Origin: Muricea muricata
Taxonomy: Eukaryota; Cnidaria; Anthozoa; Malacalcyonacea; Plexauridae
Length of the DNA: 64,000 nt
Assembly (NCBI GenBank): GCA_963855995.1
Contig: OY979716.1
Span: 85,275,042-85,339,041 of the forward strand
Direction: 5' to 3'
The position numbers and the translations under genes are program-made. Each line of letters opens with the position of its first letter. Position 1 is the stretch's first letter. Of the stretch, positions 47,208-64,000 are shown piece by piece. The notes beneath the pieces were generated by a model that had not been told where the DNA came from, did no database searches, and saw only the letters and a program-made list of their open reading frames with translations.

Positions 47208-47422
47208 TGTAAGGTATTTTGTATGTTTTCACTTTAATACCTAAGTGTAATACGCGCGCGAACACGCGAGAAGCCACGCGTTGCGAGAAACACATTGTTA
47301 TGAACTGAACAGCCGCCATTATGACGGTTGTCATATATATTCATCGTAAATTTGTTGTATATGTGTTGATAAATTAAATATTATAAAACGAGTTGGAGCC
47401 TTTGAACCTAAATTCTCTTACA
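47208..47422 (+). repeat. BEL 3' LTR (215 bp)
   Basis: It has the same ends as the 5' LTR and is directly followed by the second TTGTT. Confidence 0.95.
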
Positions 47423-47467
47423 TTGTTTACATTATGAGCATACTATATAACAAGCCCACCGACATAC

Positions 47468-47530
47468 TTTTTTGTAACGAAATCTTTCTACTACTTCTTC
47501 AACTTCTCTTGTCATAAGGAACTGGCATAC
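47468..47530 (-). CDS. SAM N-terminal-half exon of HECT copy 3
   Basis: A 63-nt exon of whole codons lies between TTTCACAG and GTATGT. It encodes VCQFLMTREVEEVVERFRYK plus one residue. It corresponds in length and sequence pattern to the 66-nt exon 2 of copy 1 at 15475-15540. It is separated from the next exon by the BEL insertion. Confidence 0.65.
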
Positions 47531-47675
47531 CTGTGAAATTTTAAGATTCAAAAAAGTTTCCATCAATAATTGAATATTAGTTACTTATAACTTATACACA
47601 ATAATTTTTAAACACGTAACACTGTCCTTACACTATACGTTCGTATATGAGCACTCAGCAATGTGTACATAGTCT

Positions 47676-48087
47676 CAGGGGTGGAAAAAGGTATCGGAAC
47701 CTGGAAACCTAGTTCCCAGAAATTATTTGGGGTTGAGAGTTTTGCAGAAAATTTTCCAGAAATTATTTCAACATTTTAAAATAACTTTGTTTATTAAGTG
47801 AGTTCACTCAGTTCAGTCTTCAGTGCATCAAGACCCAATACTATCATTATAGTGCTATAACAAGTAAAAATAAATAAGAAGAATACATTACATCATTACC
47901 TTAAATTTTAAGTAGAGTAAATTTAAACATAGGTTACAGTCCCTTCTGAGCATCGGTTCTGCTCATAACAAAAGGAACCCACAGATGGTAAACATCTAAA
48001 TTTGCATCTTTCGCATTGCAAATTTCACAGAAACCTTTTAGCACTTCACGCAGGTTCCCAGAAAGACAAAAACTTTTTCCACCCCTG
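47676..48087. mobile_element. hAT-type MITE, 412 bp, CATAGTCT target duplication
   Basis: The ends are CAGGGGTGGAAAAAG and its exact complement CTTTTTCCACCCCTG. CATAGTCT occurs at 47668-47675 and 48088-48095. The internal sequence includes CAGAAATTATTT repeats and a TTACAGTCCCTTCTGAGCAT stretch that is also found in the neighbouring TTAA MITE. No coding region. Confidence 0.92.
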
Positions 48088-48127
48088 CATAGTCTCACAC
48101 GATTTCCTAATTAAGACCAAATATTAA

Positions 48128-48354
48128 AGTCAGGTTGCAGTCGCTTCTGCACATCGGATCTGCTCATAACAAATGTGGACCACAATGTCCAAATTTTGCA
48201 TTTTTAAAAACTTTTTTGAATTGAAAGACTGGTTTATATTACATGAGGAGCATAGCACACCAAGTGTCAGATATTCAATTTTCAAAAATTTTACAAATAT
48301 AGCAGCTCAAAATGTAAGCAAAGCAATGTTTACATTAGCGACTGTAACCTGCCT
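48128..48354. mobile_element. TTAA-target MITE, 227 bp (Kolobok- or piggyBac-type)
   Basis: The ends are AGTCAGGTTGCAGTCGC and, in complement, AGGCAGGTTACAGTCGC. TTAA flanks both ends (48124-48127 and 48355-48358). Non-coding. A TTAA target fits Kolobok or piggyBac, and a Kolobok-like gene begins 220 bp downstream, but the two need not be related. Confidence 0.75.
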
Positions 48355-49720
48355 TTAAGATTAAGACAGCTTTGTATGAAGTAGATTAATATATGTAGAA
48401 TGTTTTTGACTGTATTTCGGTCCAATTTTGTAATAATTACAAGGCAAAAATTGTATCTTTATGGATCAAATAAAGACATATTTACTATTTAATATTGTTA
48501 TTAAATAAGGCTATCTATCTACGTATCCAGAAAGACTTCTTTTACATACTCTTTCCTCTCTTTCCTACCTTTTCAGATCAAACCAGGTGAATGAATCTTT
48601 GACAAGTGCAATAATGACAGCTGCTGAAAGAGAGACTGGTGAAGAAAAGTCTGATGAAGAAGAGTTTGGTGATGATTATCGTATCATCATACCAATACTT
48701 CCTCCAGGACAAAACCTAAAGTAAGCATTAGTATTAATTTGTAAAGATTATAATAGATTAACAATACATAGATATGCAACTTATTGTTGCCACTTGTGAA
48801 TTATATGTGCACTTTTTTTGACATTGTCCTGAGTCTATATTATTGTAGAAAAGTAAGCTCAATCTAAGCAAATGTGTAATACCCACTTTTTTTAATGGTT
48901 TTGATACTGTAGTATATCAGCTCTATCTGTAGAGGATAAAGAGTATCATACTGTCATTGATGGCCTTGATGAACAACCAGCTGGTGATGATGGTGAAGGA
49001 ATGTTAAAGGGCACCCAGTCCATTTCTTCTAAAGTGCCTGAGATGACCCCAGAAGAAGCAATCCCAAGTGAAAAGTGTGTTGTCTTTACAGATATTATTA
49101 TGTCCTTGCTAAAGTCAGTTCATGGTAACATCTGTAAACGCAACGATTGTGGCCGTCTCGTGGAATATCATAAGATATATGCTGGACCATGTCTTGTGGT
49201 CTCATGGAGGTGCAGTGCTGGCCACTTTGGTGGAAGATGGGCTGCTCAACCAACATGCAAGCAAGTCATGGCAGGAAACCTCACCTTAGCTTCTTCTTTG
49301 CTGTTTTCAGGAATTCATTCAGAAAAGTGGGAATGATGTTCAAATTCTGCAACATACAGTTTTTTTTTACAAACACTTTTTTATCAGTACCAGAGTTTGT
49401 ACATTGCCCCTGCTGTGAATGATATTTGGGAGCAGCAGAAAATGAGGCTTTGGGAGGAGTGAGCTGGAAAGGATGTCCTCCTAAGTGAAGATGGGAGGAA
49501 TGATTCGCCTGGGCATTCTGCCCAGTACTGAACCTACAGTCTGGCAGATATGAATGATCATGGGAGAACAGGGAAAGAATTGCTTTTGAACGAGGGATGG
49601 ACACTTTGTTCACATCAACAATGTCCATCAAAGAAGTTGCTACCAATGGTCACCTTGAAATTGGAGCATTGATGGGTAAGCATCACTTCTATGATTGTAT
49701 CACTGTATATGGTGCAACCG

Positions 49721-50095
<375 letters not shown>

Positions 50096-51539
50096 AACCA
50101 CATACAATTATCAACTAAACAATCACATTTGATGGTATATATATTTAATAATAAGTACCGGTAATGGTCATTTAATTCATTTAAGGTGAGAGCTTGAGTT
50201 AACTGCTTTAATACCTCAAATTTCTGTAGAACGAGCTGAGAAGTACCATGGTATTGTTCATCAAAATGATGTGTGACATGGAGGGAAGTCAATCACCAAA
50301 AAAGTCTGCTGTAAGTTAGTATATGCTGCACAAAGCCACAGTCAGAACATTCTACAAGGTCTCCATATATATACAGTATGAAATTCTATTTTAGCCCACA
50401 TCTTTACATGTAACATCTTTGTTTTCTTTAGGCTGCAAGGCTAAATCAACTGAAGACCTGCTGTGCTGGGGTCCTTCCATACGGAACCATTTCTGGTACT
50501 GCTCAAAGAGCTGCAAAAATGATGCAAAAAAATTCAAGGCAAGTTATCTAGGCAATGTAAGGGGATAAATTACTAGGTTTCAAAAGATCCACAATAATCT
50601 CTCTACTAATTGTAACAGGACTCATGGATTGGTATACTGCATCATGTTGTTGATGAGCATGAGTGGGTGCTTGAAGAAGGAAGCAATGGTGGAAGGTGTG
50701 CTCACAAGCCTTTACATGAAGCTGGTAGAAATAAGCCCTGGTAAAAGAAGGAATCACCTGCCCATAAAGCTTTAGCCAAAATCGTTTTGAATAAACGGTT
50801 TCTTAATACAATCCCATATTTCACCAATTTCAGGTATGTAAAATAGTCCTTATCAAATATCCAGGGGATACTGAGCTGAGCAGGAGGGGGGTGTCACACC
50901 CTTATCAACCTAGTTGGTAAATTAGAGTTTATAAAATTTAATTATTGATTTATTCCTTTTTTCTCAAGAATGGCATTTGTACGTTCCTGACAATGTGTTA
51001 TAAGTGCATGTAAAACCTTGATTAGATAGCTAATTAAATCTGTGTCCTGTTTAGACACACTGGTTTTTTGGTTACATTCCACAACCATATTTTGATGTAT
51101 GCTCCGAAACGTCAATCTTACACGTAAGTGTGCAAATACAGTCATAAATGTTTTACACTTCCAATCAAAGGTATAATATATTGTAGCAACAGTCAGTTTA
51201 CCATACACATATTCTATAGATTTGTGGCACACCGAATGAGGAACCAACTGGCAGCAATTGATTTCAATTGCTACAGGAATCGTGAACTGGCTACCACAGC
51301 AGATGGCCAACTTAGGTAGGAAAATACTAGTTACCACAACAAACACAAAGATGAGTAATTCCTTATCAAAGTTCTACACTGTTGCGTGCATGGCATTAAT
51401 AATTTAAGTTTAATTTTAGAATGGAGCACAAGTACAGCAAGAGAACCAAACAATGGTATGTAGTGAAGGTCTTTGAGCCCAAGGCCTACACTTACATACC
51501 TGAACTCTTGAGAAATGTATTTATGAAGAAAGAAATTAG

Positions 51540-54500
51540 CATAGGCATACGAGGCAGGGGACTGGGGGGGGGGCCGCCCACCCAATTTTTCGTAATCAAG
51601 GAAAGTCGGGCAATTTGTGCTTGAAAAGTCGGGCAATTTATGTCGGGCATGCTGTGCTCAAATGGGCTCAATTACAAAAATAGCTTACGAAGTATGAGTA
51701 CGGAAAAAACAATAATTGTTGAAACCTGTCTTGTTAGTACTAGTAAACTACCAATGCTAAAAATTAATACATCTTGTTTTTTCTATCTACGGAAACAAAT
51801 ACTATATATGATGTTGATATCCGCCGTTTTCCAAAGCCATCGGGGGAAAACCCTCAACAATAAGATATTTATACAAAATTGATTACGTCAGAGATACATA
51901 TTTCACACTCCAAACACGTAAACATCTCATGAGTAATTACATATCATTTGGCGTCGGTACAGTTCGTATTTTGAAATTAAAACAAACAATAGCTATTAAT
52001 TTGTATTCGATCAGCAGCTCCTATCGTTTGACAACGATGTGAGACTAATGTGTTGTAACTGGTAAGTATAATCGATCATTTTATAGTGAATGAATGGTCG
52101 CATTAAAGTTGTTTCACATTCAGGCAAACCAACTTTGAATCGAATTTTTAATACAATATTAATTTATCAAAAAAGTTGTTGGATGTAATTTTTGTGATTT
52201 TGGAATTTTATTTTAGTCGAGGTTTGGAAATTTTGATATTTAATTTTGATGACTTGATAACACTGGCGCAAAATAAGCGTTTGTTATTGTTATGCATGAT
52301 ATGTAATTCGCAACTTAATCAATAAATATTTCCCTATATTTTTACTATTTTGCAAAGTTTTAGCAAATTCATTATGTTTCCTAAACCTAAAACTGGGCCA
52401 CGAAAACGAGCTTATCGGTGGCATCGAGTAAAGTGCAATGAATGTCAAAAGGAAATGAATGCAGACCACGCAAATACCCACATGAAAAACGTCCATAGTG
52501 GGAAGAAAGTGAAACTTACTCCGTTGGTTGAAACGTCGCAATCGCGAATACACGGCTTTTTTGTAAGTGGTAATGAAAGTAATGAAACAAACAGTTTACA
52601 GGAACCCCATCAACCACTGTTCGAAAAAAACTTCAGCAATGCAAACGGTAACGTTACTGAGAGCAATTAATCTTCTCCATTAAAAACGGGAACGTTAACA
52701 ACGAGAACGGACGAGCATTTAGAAAAATCTTTTACCAGTGTTATGACGCCCGTTGAAACTGAAACGCCTAACCAAGAAAACGAAGACCAAATTGGACTAG
52801 GGCAGAACACATGTGTAATACAATACCAACCCCAGAATTACCTGATGACGATGACGAACTTTTAGACGAAAGCTCAAGTACGGAAGGTCATAGTAAAACT
52901 ACCACTTTTAATGAAGATGACGACAATCACCCTGTCGAGGTGGTCCCAAGCAGAGAATCAGAATCATTAACAATTGGTGCTGTTACCAATATTGTTACAA
53001 ATTGCAATGACAAGCCTAACCAACCAATGCTACCAGAGTTCCCATAAAAAAAATTGGAAATGAAACATTTCCGCGTAAATTCAATCCCAAGTGGTACAAG
53101 CTATATCCCTGGTTAGATAATGAAAGTCATAAAGATAGGTGTGTCTGTTTTTCATGCAGAAAGTTTGAAAATGATCCTTCTTTTGTGTTTGACAACTGGA
53201 AAAAGCCAGAAAAACTTCAGAAACGCACTAATTCAGAAAAACACATTACATCAATGACTAAGTGGGCATTGTTTAAAGCCAGCCAGTTACATAATACGTC
53301 GGTCCTACACCAACTAATGCCCACAAAGAGTATGTTGAAAGCAACATAAAATATCTTAAAATCATCATTGAATGCCTAGTTCACAATCTTCAGCAGAACA
53401 TACCACTGACAGGACACGAAGAATGTAGAAACAATATTTGGGAAGTTTCTGACATTAACCGAGGAAATTTTCTCCAACTTTTTCACTTTCGCTGCAAGGA
53501 TTTACCTTGGCTGAAAGATAAGCTGCAAAGTCAGCTCAAAAGACATGCCCAGTGGACCTCTCCAAGTATTCAAAACGAGATAATAGATATTGTTTCTGGC
53601 ATGGTCTTGAAAAGAATGACGAACGATGTTCGAAGCAGTGAGTACTACAGTATTATTGTTGACGAGACACCAGATATTAGTAGATCTGAGCAAGTTTCAC
53701 TGTGTTTGAGATATGTATCTGAAGGTCAAACCCTGGAGACGTTCGTTGGTTTTTTTACAACGGTTTCAACCGAGGCGGAGGTTCTTTATGAACTTGTTAA
53801 GAAACAAATTCACATGCTGGAGTTAAAAACAGAAAATATCATAGGAGAGTGCTTTGATGGAGCAGCTAACATGAGTGGCATCCACAAAGGTCTAGCGGTT
53901 CGTATGAAAGAATGTTCACCTTTAGTTGTTTACGTCCATTGTTATGGTCATCTTTTGAACCTTGCACTTCAGGATTCAATGACGTGTGTCGAGCCAGTTC
54001 GCAATGCACTTGGTATAGTACAGAAGTTGTACACTTTTCTGGAAGACAGTTCCAAACGTCATCGAATTTTCCAGGATTTGGTGGTGGAAGAAGACCACTT
54101 CAACCTCACACTAAAATCATTATGTGCAATGAGATGGTCTTGCCGTTGGGAGGCTGTAAGAGCGGTGTTAGAGCAAATGACAAGAATTATTCGTACGCTT
54201 CTTTCCTACTGTGGTGATCGCTACCCCAAACTTTATACCGACAGCAATACCTTACTACGTTCAATTTGTGATTTTAAATTTGTTTTTGGCTTGATATTGC
54301 TCAAAGTTGTTCTATCAAATACCGACAGCCTGTCCAAAAATCTTCAAGGGAAGAATATGGATGTCATCACTGCTAAGAAAACAGCAGACTCAACGATTGC
54401 AACGTTGCAGAAATGCAGAAATGAAGAAGGTTTCCATCTAGTATGGTCAAGAGCTCAAATCTTGTCTGATGAAATAAAGAAAGAAATCGCCGGTACAAGA

Positions 54501-55755
54501 TTTTCATTCATAGATGCGGCGGCGCCGAGAGCCAAAGCTCCGTCACGTAGGTTACAGTCTCTAATTGGCGAGTCTTCCAGTACGACCCCCCATCATCAAG
54601 CAACACCAGAGAGCCATTATCGAGTTACCGCCTACTATCAAACCTTGGATAAGGTACTCAGTGAGATGAAAAAACCGCTTTGAAACAAATGATCAACATA
54701 TCGTGTGTGCTTTAGCTGACGTCGTTCTCAGTCAAACACCATCAGAAGACAGTTTTTCTCTGGTTTCTTCAACCTATTCACTTGATCAAGCAATATTAGA
54801 GGCTGAGGTGAAGATCTTTCAGAATTTCCTGTTTGATAATCCAGTACCGTTTGAAGGCAACCAAGCAGCAACCGTTGTTAACACCCTTTATGAAAATGGC
54901 CTCAATGAAGTTCTTCCAGTCTTTTGCAAAACCAGTTCCATATTGGCAACCATTTCAGCCACATCATGCTCTGCTGAGCGTTCGTTTAGTGGGCTACGCC
55001 GTGTGAAAACATGCCTGCGCTCGAGTATTGCGCTTTTAGCAATGGAAAGTGTTTACACTAATCGTACAATTGAAAACGGCATTGAAAAAATCATTGACGT
55101 TTTCGGTGGACGCAGTCACAGGACTTCACAGTTTTTTTGAAATTCCCTACAATACTTATTAAAGTATCTAAACAACATTCTGCCGTAGAAAAAATGATAT
55201 TAAAAGCATTTCTATAGGTTAAAAGTACTGTTAGTGGACTTAAGCTTTGCGTCCTGTCCTTCACTACATTGACATGCAGGAAGCAGTGAACATTTGAACT
55301 TGCCACTTTTGTTGGTCAAAGAAATGTAACGAAAGAGAACGAGTCGAGTAATCGTAATTATGTCGATGGAGCCAGCCAGAATGGAGTAATTACTAATAAT
55401 TTGCCTCCATGCTACGTATTCATAGTTTAGAATTTTTATTTTCTTTGAGTTTTGAAATGCATAACGTGGAAATATACTCCAGGTGTATAATAAGTTTGAC
55501 ACAGAACTTACATGACTATTAACAGAAAACTTATTTTTTGAATTAAACCATTATAACTATAGTTGATTAAACGTGGCGGCATAAATTATATTGCTAGTAC
55601 GTGCTGTAATATGATATGTATTAATATAGATATAGTGTTGCATCATGCAACAATTAAACGATATTTTGATTCATTTTTGACCCGTTGGGCAACTTTAGAA
55701 TGCGTCGGGCAAAATTGTGTCCGCCCCCCAATTTTTTTTGACCGGTACGCCTATG
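51540..55755 (+). mobile_element. hAT transposon 2, 4,216 bp, inserted in a Kolobok-like exon
   Basis: The left end is CATAGGCATACGAGGCAGGG and the right end in complement is CATAGGCGTACCGGTCAAAA. GAAATTAG at 51532-51539 and 55756-55763 is an exact 8-bp duplication, and excising one copy plus the element restores the exon frame. GTCGGGCAA-type subterminal repeats occur at 51605-51650 and 55700-55715. It carries one hAT transposase on the plus strand. Confidence 0.92.
52374..55140 (+). pseudogene. hAT transposase with C2H2/TTF zinc fingers, copy 2
   Basis: The N-terminal part has a C2H2-like finger (KCNECQKEMNADHANTHMKN), then a stop at 52668 and a TTF-type finger (KWYKLYPWLDN, about 53090; CVCFSCRKF). 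The catalytic core at 53601-54683 shows D in SIIVDETPDISRSE, D in GECFDGAANMSG, HCYGHLLNLALQ, and MRWSCRW. The C-terminal dimerisation domain (SCSAERSFSGLRRVKTCLRS) lies at about 54965-55140 in another frame after an indel near 54675. It is a different lineage from hAT transposon 1, although the domain order is the same. Confidence 0.85.
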
Positions 55756-56311
55756 GAAATTAGCAAGGCATCTGTCAGCCAAAAAATTGGTATTCCAAGT
55801 GATGACCCGAGACAAATTGCACCAAATATTGCTGCCATTCCTCCACCGTACAGTCTCTTAAGGCAACCCAGCAATCTAGGTTTTCGTAATCAGGGCTGTG
55901 CTATGTAGTTCATTTTTGGAAATGGGTAGATGGAGCCTATTAGCCATTGTAGGCAGTCCATCTAAGAAAAGGAAAACTCTGATTTCAAACCCCCTTGTCC
56001 TGTCATGGGCATAGGCTGTCCATGTCGGACTCACTGGTTAACTTGCTTTCTTTTGCTGTACATGTGGCAGTTTTGCCCATCATTTAAAAATTGTATCAAC
56101 AGTGTTTCTTTGGACAAAGGCCTATTTAATCATATGATAAATTCCATTAATTGATCTGACAGATAAACAGGTGCAACAAGAAAATTTTGGGGAAACAGCA
56201 TTGAAAGTTCTGTATAGCCAGGGTGTCCTAGGCATGCTGACGAGCTCTGATATTGAGAGAAACAGCCTGATGGTTGTGTAAATAGCTTGTTTTATCCTCA
56301 GATGCAGTTCA

Positions 56312-56824
56312 GGGAGGGAGGGAGGGAGGGAGGGAGGGAGGGAGGGAGGGAGGGAGGGAGGGAGGGAGGGAGGGAGGGAGGGAGGGAGGGAGGGAGGGAG
56401 GGAGGGAGGGAGGGAGGGAGGGAGGGAGGGAGGGAGGGAGGGAGGGAGGGAGGGAGGGAGGGAGGGAGGGAGGGAGGGAGGGAGGGAGGGAGGGAGGGAG
56501 GGAGGGAGGGAGGGAGGGAGGGAGGGAGGGAGGGAGGGAGGGAGGGAGGGAGGGAGGGAGGGAGGGAGGGAGGGAGGGAGGGAGGGAGGGAGGGAGGGAG
56601 GGAGGGAGGGAGGGAGGGAGGGAGGGAGGGAGGGAGGGAGGGAGGGAGGGAGGGAGGGAGGGAGGGAGGGAGGGAGGGAGGGAGGGAGGGAGGGAGGGAG
56701 GGAGGGAGGGAGGGAGGGAGGGAGGGAGGGAGGGAGGGAGGGAGGGAGGGAGGGAGGGAGGGAGGGAGGGAGGGAGGGAGGGAGGGAGGGAGGGAGGGAG
56801 GGAGGGAGGGAGGGAGGGAGGGAG
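56312..56824. repeat. (GGGA)n microsatellite, about 128 units
   Basis: An uninterrupted GGGA array of about 513 bp. The Gly-Arg-Glu ORF here comes from the repeat and is not a protein gene. Runs of GGG at 1-base spacing could form G-quadruplexes. Confidence 0.98.
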
Positions 56825-57171
56825 ATATCGATGAATATGATTATTGTTCTAGCTTATACATTTTGCTCTGTCTATATGTCATTGAAAACTATTTTGTATT
56901 TCGGAGACCAACATTAATTCTAACACTATATATCACAGCATCACAGCTAGGCTAAATTATTATATCTATACGCACGGACATTTTAACATAACATTTTCGA
57001 TGTTCATGTCGAAGATTCGTTCTCGTCGATTTTGGCTGCTTTAAAGGGAAATGGCAACATAAATTTTATTCGTGTCATTTGAAAGAGATTCAAAAACAAT
57101 AAATACAAGTTAGGCCATATTCCATCATCAAGAAATCCGGCTAGAAAAATATTTTCGTTGCCCCAGTTCTC
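56825..57171. other. Flank between the GGGA array and the long-TIR transposon
   Basis: AT-rich, with no gene. The outer part of the left long terminal repeat probably lies here, but cannot be delimited without the right end. Confidence 0.4.
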
Positions 57172-57367
57172 CAACTAACTTTTATTTACACAAAATTATA
57201 GATTTTGACACGCTGAATTCGAATTTTAATGTTGTCACTCTCACAAACCTGCAGTTTTTGAGTACAAAGCCACCAAACTTCATTATCTCTCACGATTTTA
57301 AAACAAGCCGTCCGCCATTCTTGGGCCAGAATACTTCGTGTAATATATAATGATTGACTCTAGTTCC
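57172..57367 (+). repeat. Left long terminal inverted repeat (inner part)
   Basis: It pairs with 63825-64000. The inner boundary is at GACTCTAGTTCC (57357-57367). The outer boundary is not determined. Confidence 0.85.
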
Positions 57368-57935
57368 AGGTCACAATCATGTAATTTCGATAGATTTGAC
57401 GCGGTTGATTGATGATTATTATAGTGATCAGCGTGTTTTTAAGGCGTTTTTTTTACCATTTAGAAAAAATTATTAGATATCAACTTATACGAAAGGCTTC
57501 TATGTCCAAAAATTTATTTTTAGACTTTACCGCAAAAATTGCAAAATTCTTTGTGTCAACTTTCGTTGTACGGACACCCCCTTATTAAGGACACTGCAAT
57601 TGAGGACACTATGCGCGGTCCCCAGCAAACATTTTTCAGTTCAGTTCTCAACGGATAGCTTGAAAATTATATTTTATTAAAAGAAACACATAAAGACACA
57701 CATTCACACAATTTGGATGAAAATTGCGGATATATATGGCCCATAGCTCGTTGCGCAACATGTATATTTTTACCTTTACAAGGACTGCGCCGATAAACAT
57801 GAAAAAGTTAGCAGAAGTAAAACCAAGCACTGACGGCTACTGGGTGTTCGCTATAACGAGAGTTCACTGTTGAATAAATGCAGTAAAATCGTTTTGTCAA
57901 GCCATATTGCAAATAAAACACCACCTAACTTAACC

Positions 57936-63741
<5,806 letters not shown>

Positions 63742-63824
63742 TCGGAGCACTGCAAGTACATTTCTCCCACCTGAATACTTCGTGTAAATCGCAAATATAA
63801 TGACAGAAATGTGCAAAAAAGACT

Positions 63825-64000
63825 GGAACTAGAGTCAATCATTATATATTACACGAAGTATTGGCTTGTTTTAAAATCGTGAGAGATAATGAAGTTTGGT
63901 GGCTTTGTACTCAAAAACTGCAGGTTTGTGAGAGTTACAACATTAAAATTCGAATTCAGCGTATCAAAATCTATAATTTGGTGTAAATAAAAATTAGTTG
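63825..64000 (-). repeat. Right long terminal inverted repeat (truncated by the window end)
   Basis: Inverted match to 57172-57367. The inner end is GGAACTAGAGTC at 63825. The repeat has not ended at base 64000. Confidence 0.85.

Larger units (their letters stand above)
41273..47422 (+). mobile_element. BEL/Pao LTR retrotransposon, 6,150 bp
   Basis: Identical-length LTRs (215 bp) begin TGTAAGGTATTTTG and end AATTCTCTTACA. TTGTT at 41268-41272 and 47423-47427 is a 5-bp target duplication. A purine run (GTGGGGGAG) precedes the 3' LTR. The internal domains (DUF1759 gag, zinc knuckles, DUF1758-type protease, RT, RNase H, integrase, DUF5641) are in BEL order. The LTRs differ at 8 of 215 sites, all transitions, so it is a fairly young insertion. 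It lies in the SAM intron of HECT copy 3, in the opposite orientation. Confidence 0.95.
32473..47530. mobile_element. Composite IS3EU-like transposon, copy 3 (left end seen, right end not found)
   Basis: At 32473 the sequence TACGGAAGTCTAGAAGGGCC matches the terminal 20 bases of the 5228-15983 element at 15 positions. CGACTTTTTTCC-type subterminal repeats follow (32575-32640), again like the first element. The transposase begins about 280 bp in, as in copy 1, and the SAM-UBX-HECT gene faces it (exons 47530 to 37146). The right terminal repeat and first SAM exon were not found up to 64000. They may be deleted or displaced by the insertions at 47.7 kb and beyond. I give 47530 as the last supported base. 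Confidence 0.65.
37146..47530 (-). pseudogene. SAM-UBX-HECT ubiquitin-ligase-like gene, copy 3, with a BEL element in its SAM intron
   Basis: Exons on the minus strand: 47530-47468 (VCQFLMTREVEEVVERFRYK), 41081-39936 (SDELLKEMGLSKAGDRLSLK, which completes the SAM domain; LGWKHF and KRGGSR block; UBX-like VTVKIRHVTMGLLSRKFPKT and ALYDWAGSLCSDPENFT) and 38413-37146 (HECT). The exon plan matches copy 1, with the same intron inside SAM. Breaks are a one-base indel in a T/C run near 40680 and an in-frame TAA near 38125. A 6.15-kb BEL retrotransposon fills the SAM intron. Exon 1 was not found. It faces transposase copy 3. Confidence 0.75.
47531..48576. other. Region between the SAM exon and the Kolobok-like gene
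   Basis: Apart from the two MITEs no gene or exon is supported. The expected first exon and right terminal repeat of composite element 3 were searched for here and not found. Confidence 0.4.

Noticed and set aside
56287-56955. 222-residue ORF of Gly-Gly-Arg-Glu repeats
   Set aside because: It is a translation of the GGGA microsatellite, with chance sequence at both ends.

Overview
The window is eukaryotic, AT-rich and dominated by nested transposable elements. Split genes with GT-AG introns, BEL and Gypsy LTR retrotransposons, hAT, Kolobok-like and IS3-like ('IS3EU'-type) DNA transposons, many MITEs, a tRNA-derived SINE and long (TA)n and (GGGA)n arrays all point to a metazoan. A marine or freshwater invertebrate such as a cnidarian is my best guess, but the sequence does not fix the species. 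I see no convincing single-copy host gene, no rRNA, no functional tRNA gene and no CRISPR.

Layout. 0-4.5 kb: a perfect 79-bp palindrome at base 1, a PIF/Harbinger transposase remnant (-), a Harbinger-type MITE and a multi-exon transposon-borne gene of unknown function (-). 4.5-18.7 kb: a Gypsy-type LTR element (207-bp LTRs, GTTT target duplication) without an integrase, into whose gag region a 10.76-kb DNA transposon (5228-15983, CGAAAC duplication) has inserted. 18.7-21.9 kb: ORF1-like remnants. 21.9-32.0 kb: a second IS3EU-like transposase (+) facing a CUE-HECT gene (-) that is cut by a hAT element (26045-30373, GCTTCTTG duplication). 32.5-47.5 kb: a third transposase (+) facing a SAM-UBX-HECT gene (-) whose SAM intron holds a 6.15-kb BEL retrotransposon (41273-47422, TTGTT duplication). 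47.7-48.4 kb: two MITEs. 48.6-56.3 kb: a Kolobok-like transposase gene (+), split by a second hAT (51540-55755, GAAATTAG duplication). 56.3-56.8 kb: a (GGGA)n array. 57.2-64.0 kb: a DNA transposon with terminal inverted repeats of at least 176 bp carrying one eight-exon gene (-) with a TSO1/tesmin-like CXC motif and a nuclease-like acidic region. Its right end runs off the window.

The most interesting signal is the repeated pairing of an IS3EU-like integrase-fold transposase with a convergent, intron-containing HECT ubiquitin-ligase gene with SAM and UBX-like (or CUE) modules. In the first copy both genes sit between matching terminal inverted repeats and a 6-bp target duplication, so the HECT gene is cargo or a second functional gene of the transposon. 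Two other copies, one with a clearly divergent transposase, show the same order and orientation. All three carry frameshifts or stops here, so the copies are fossils of a system that may be active elsewhere in the genome. I cannot tell from sequence alone whether it has already been described.
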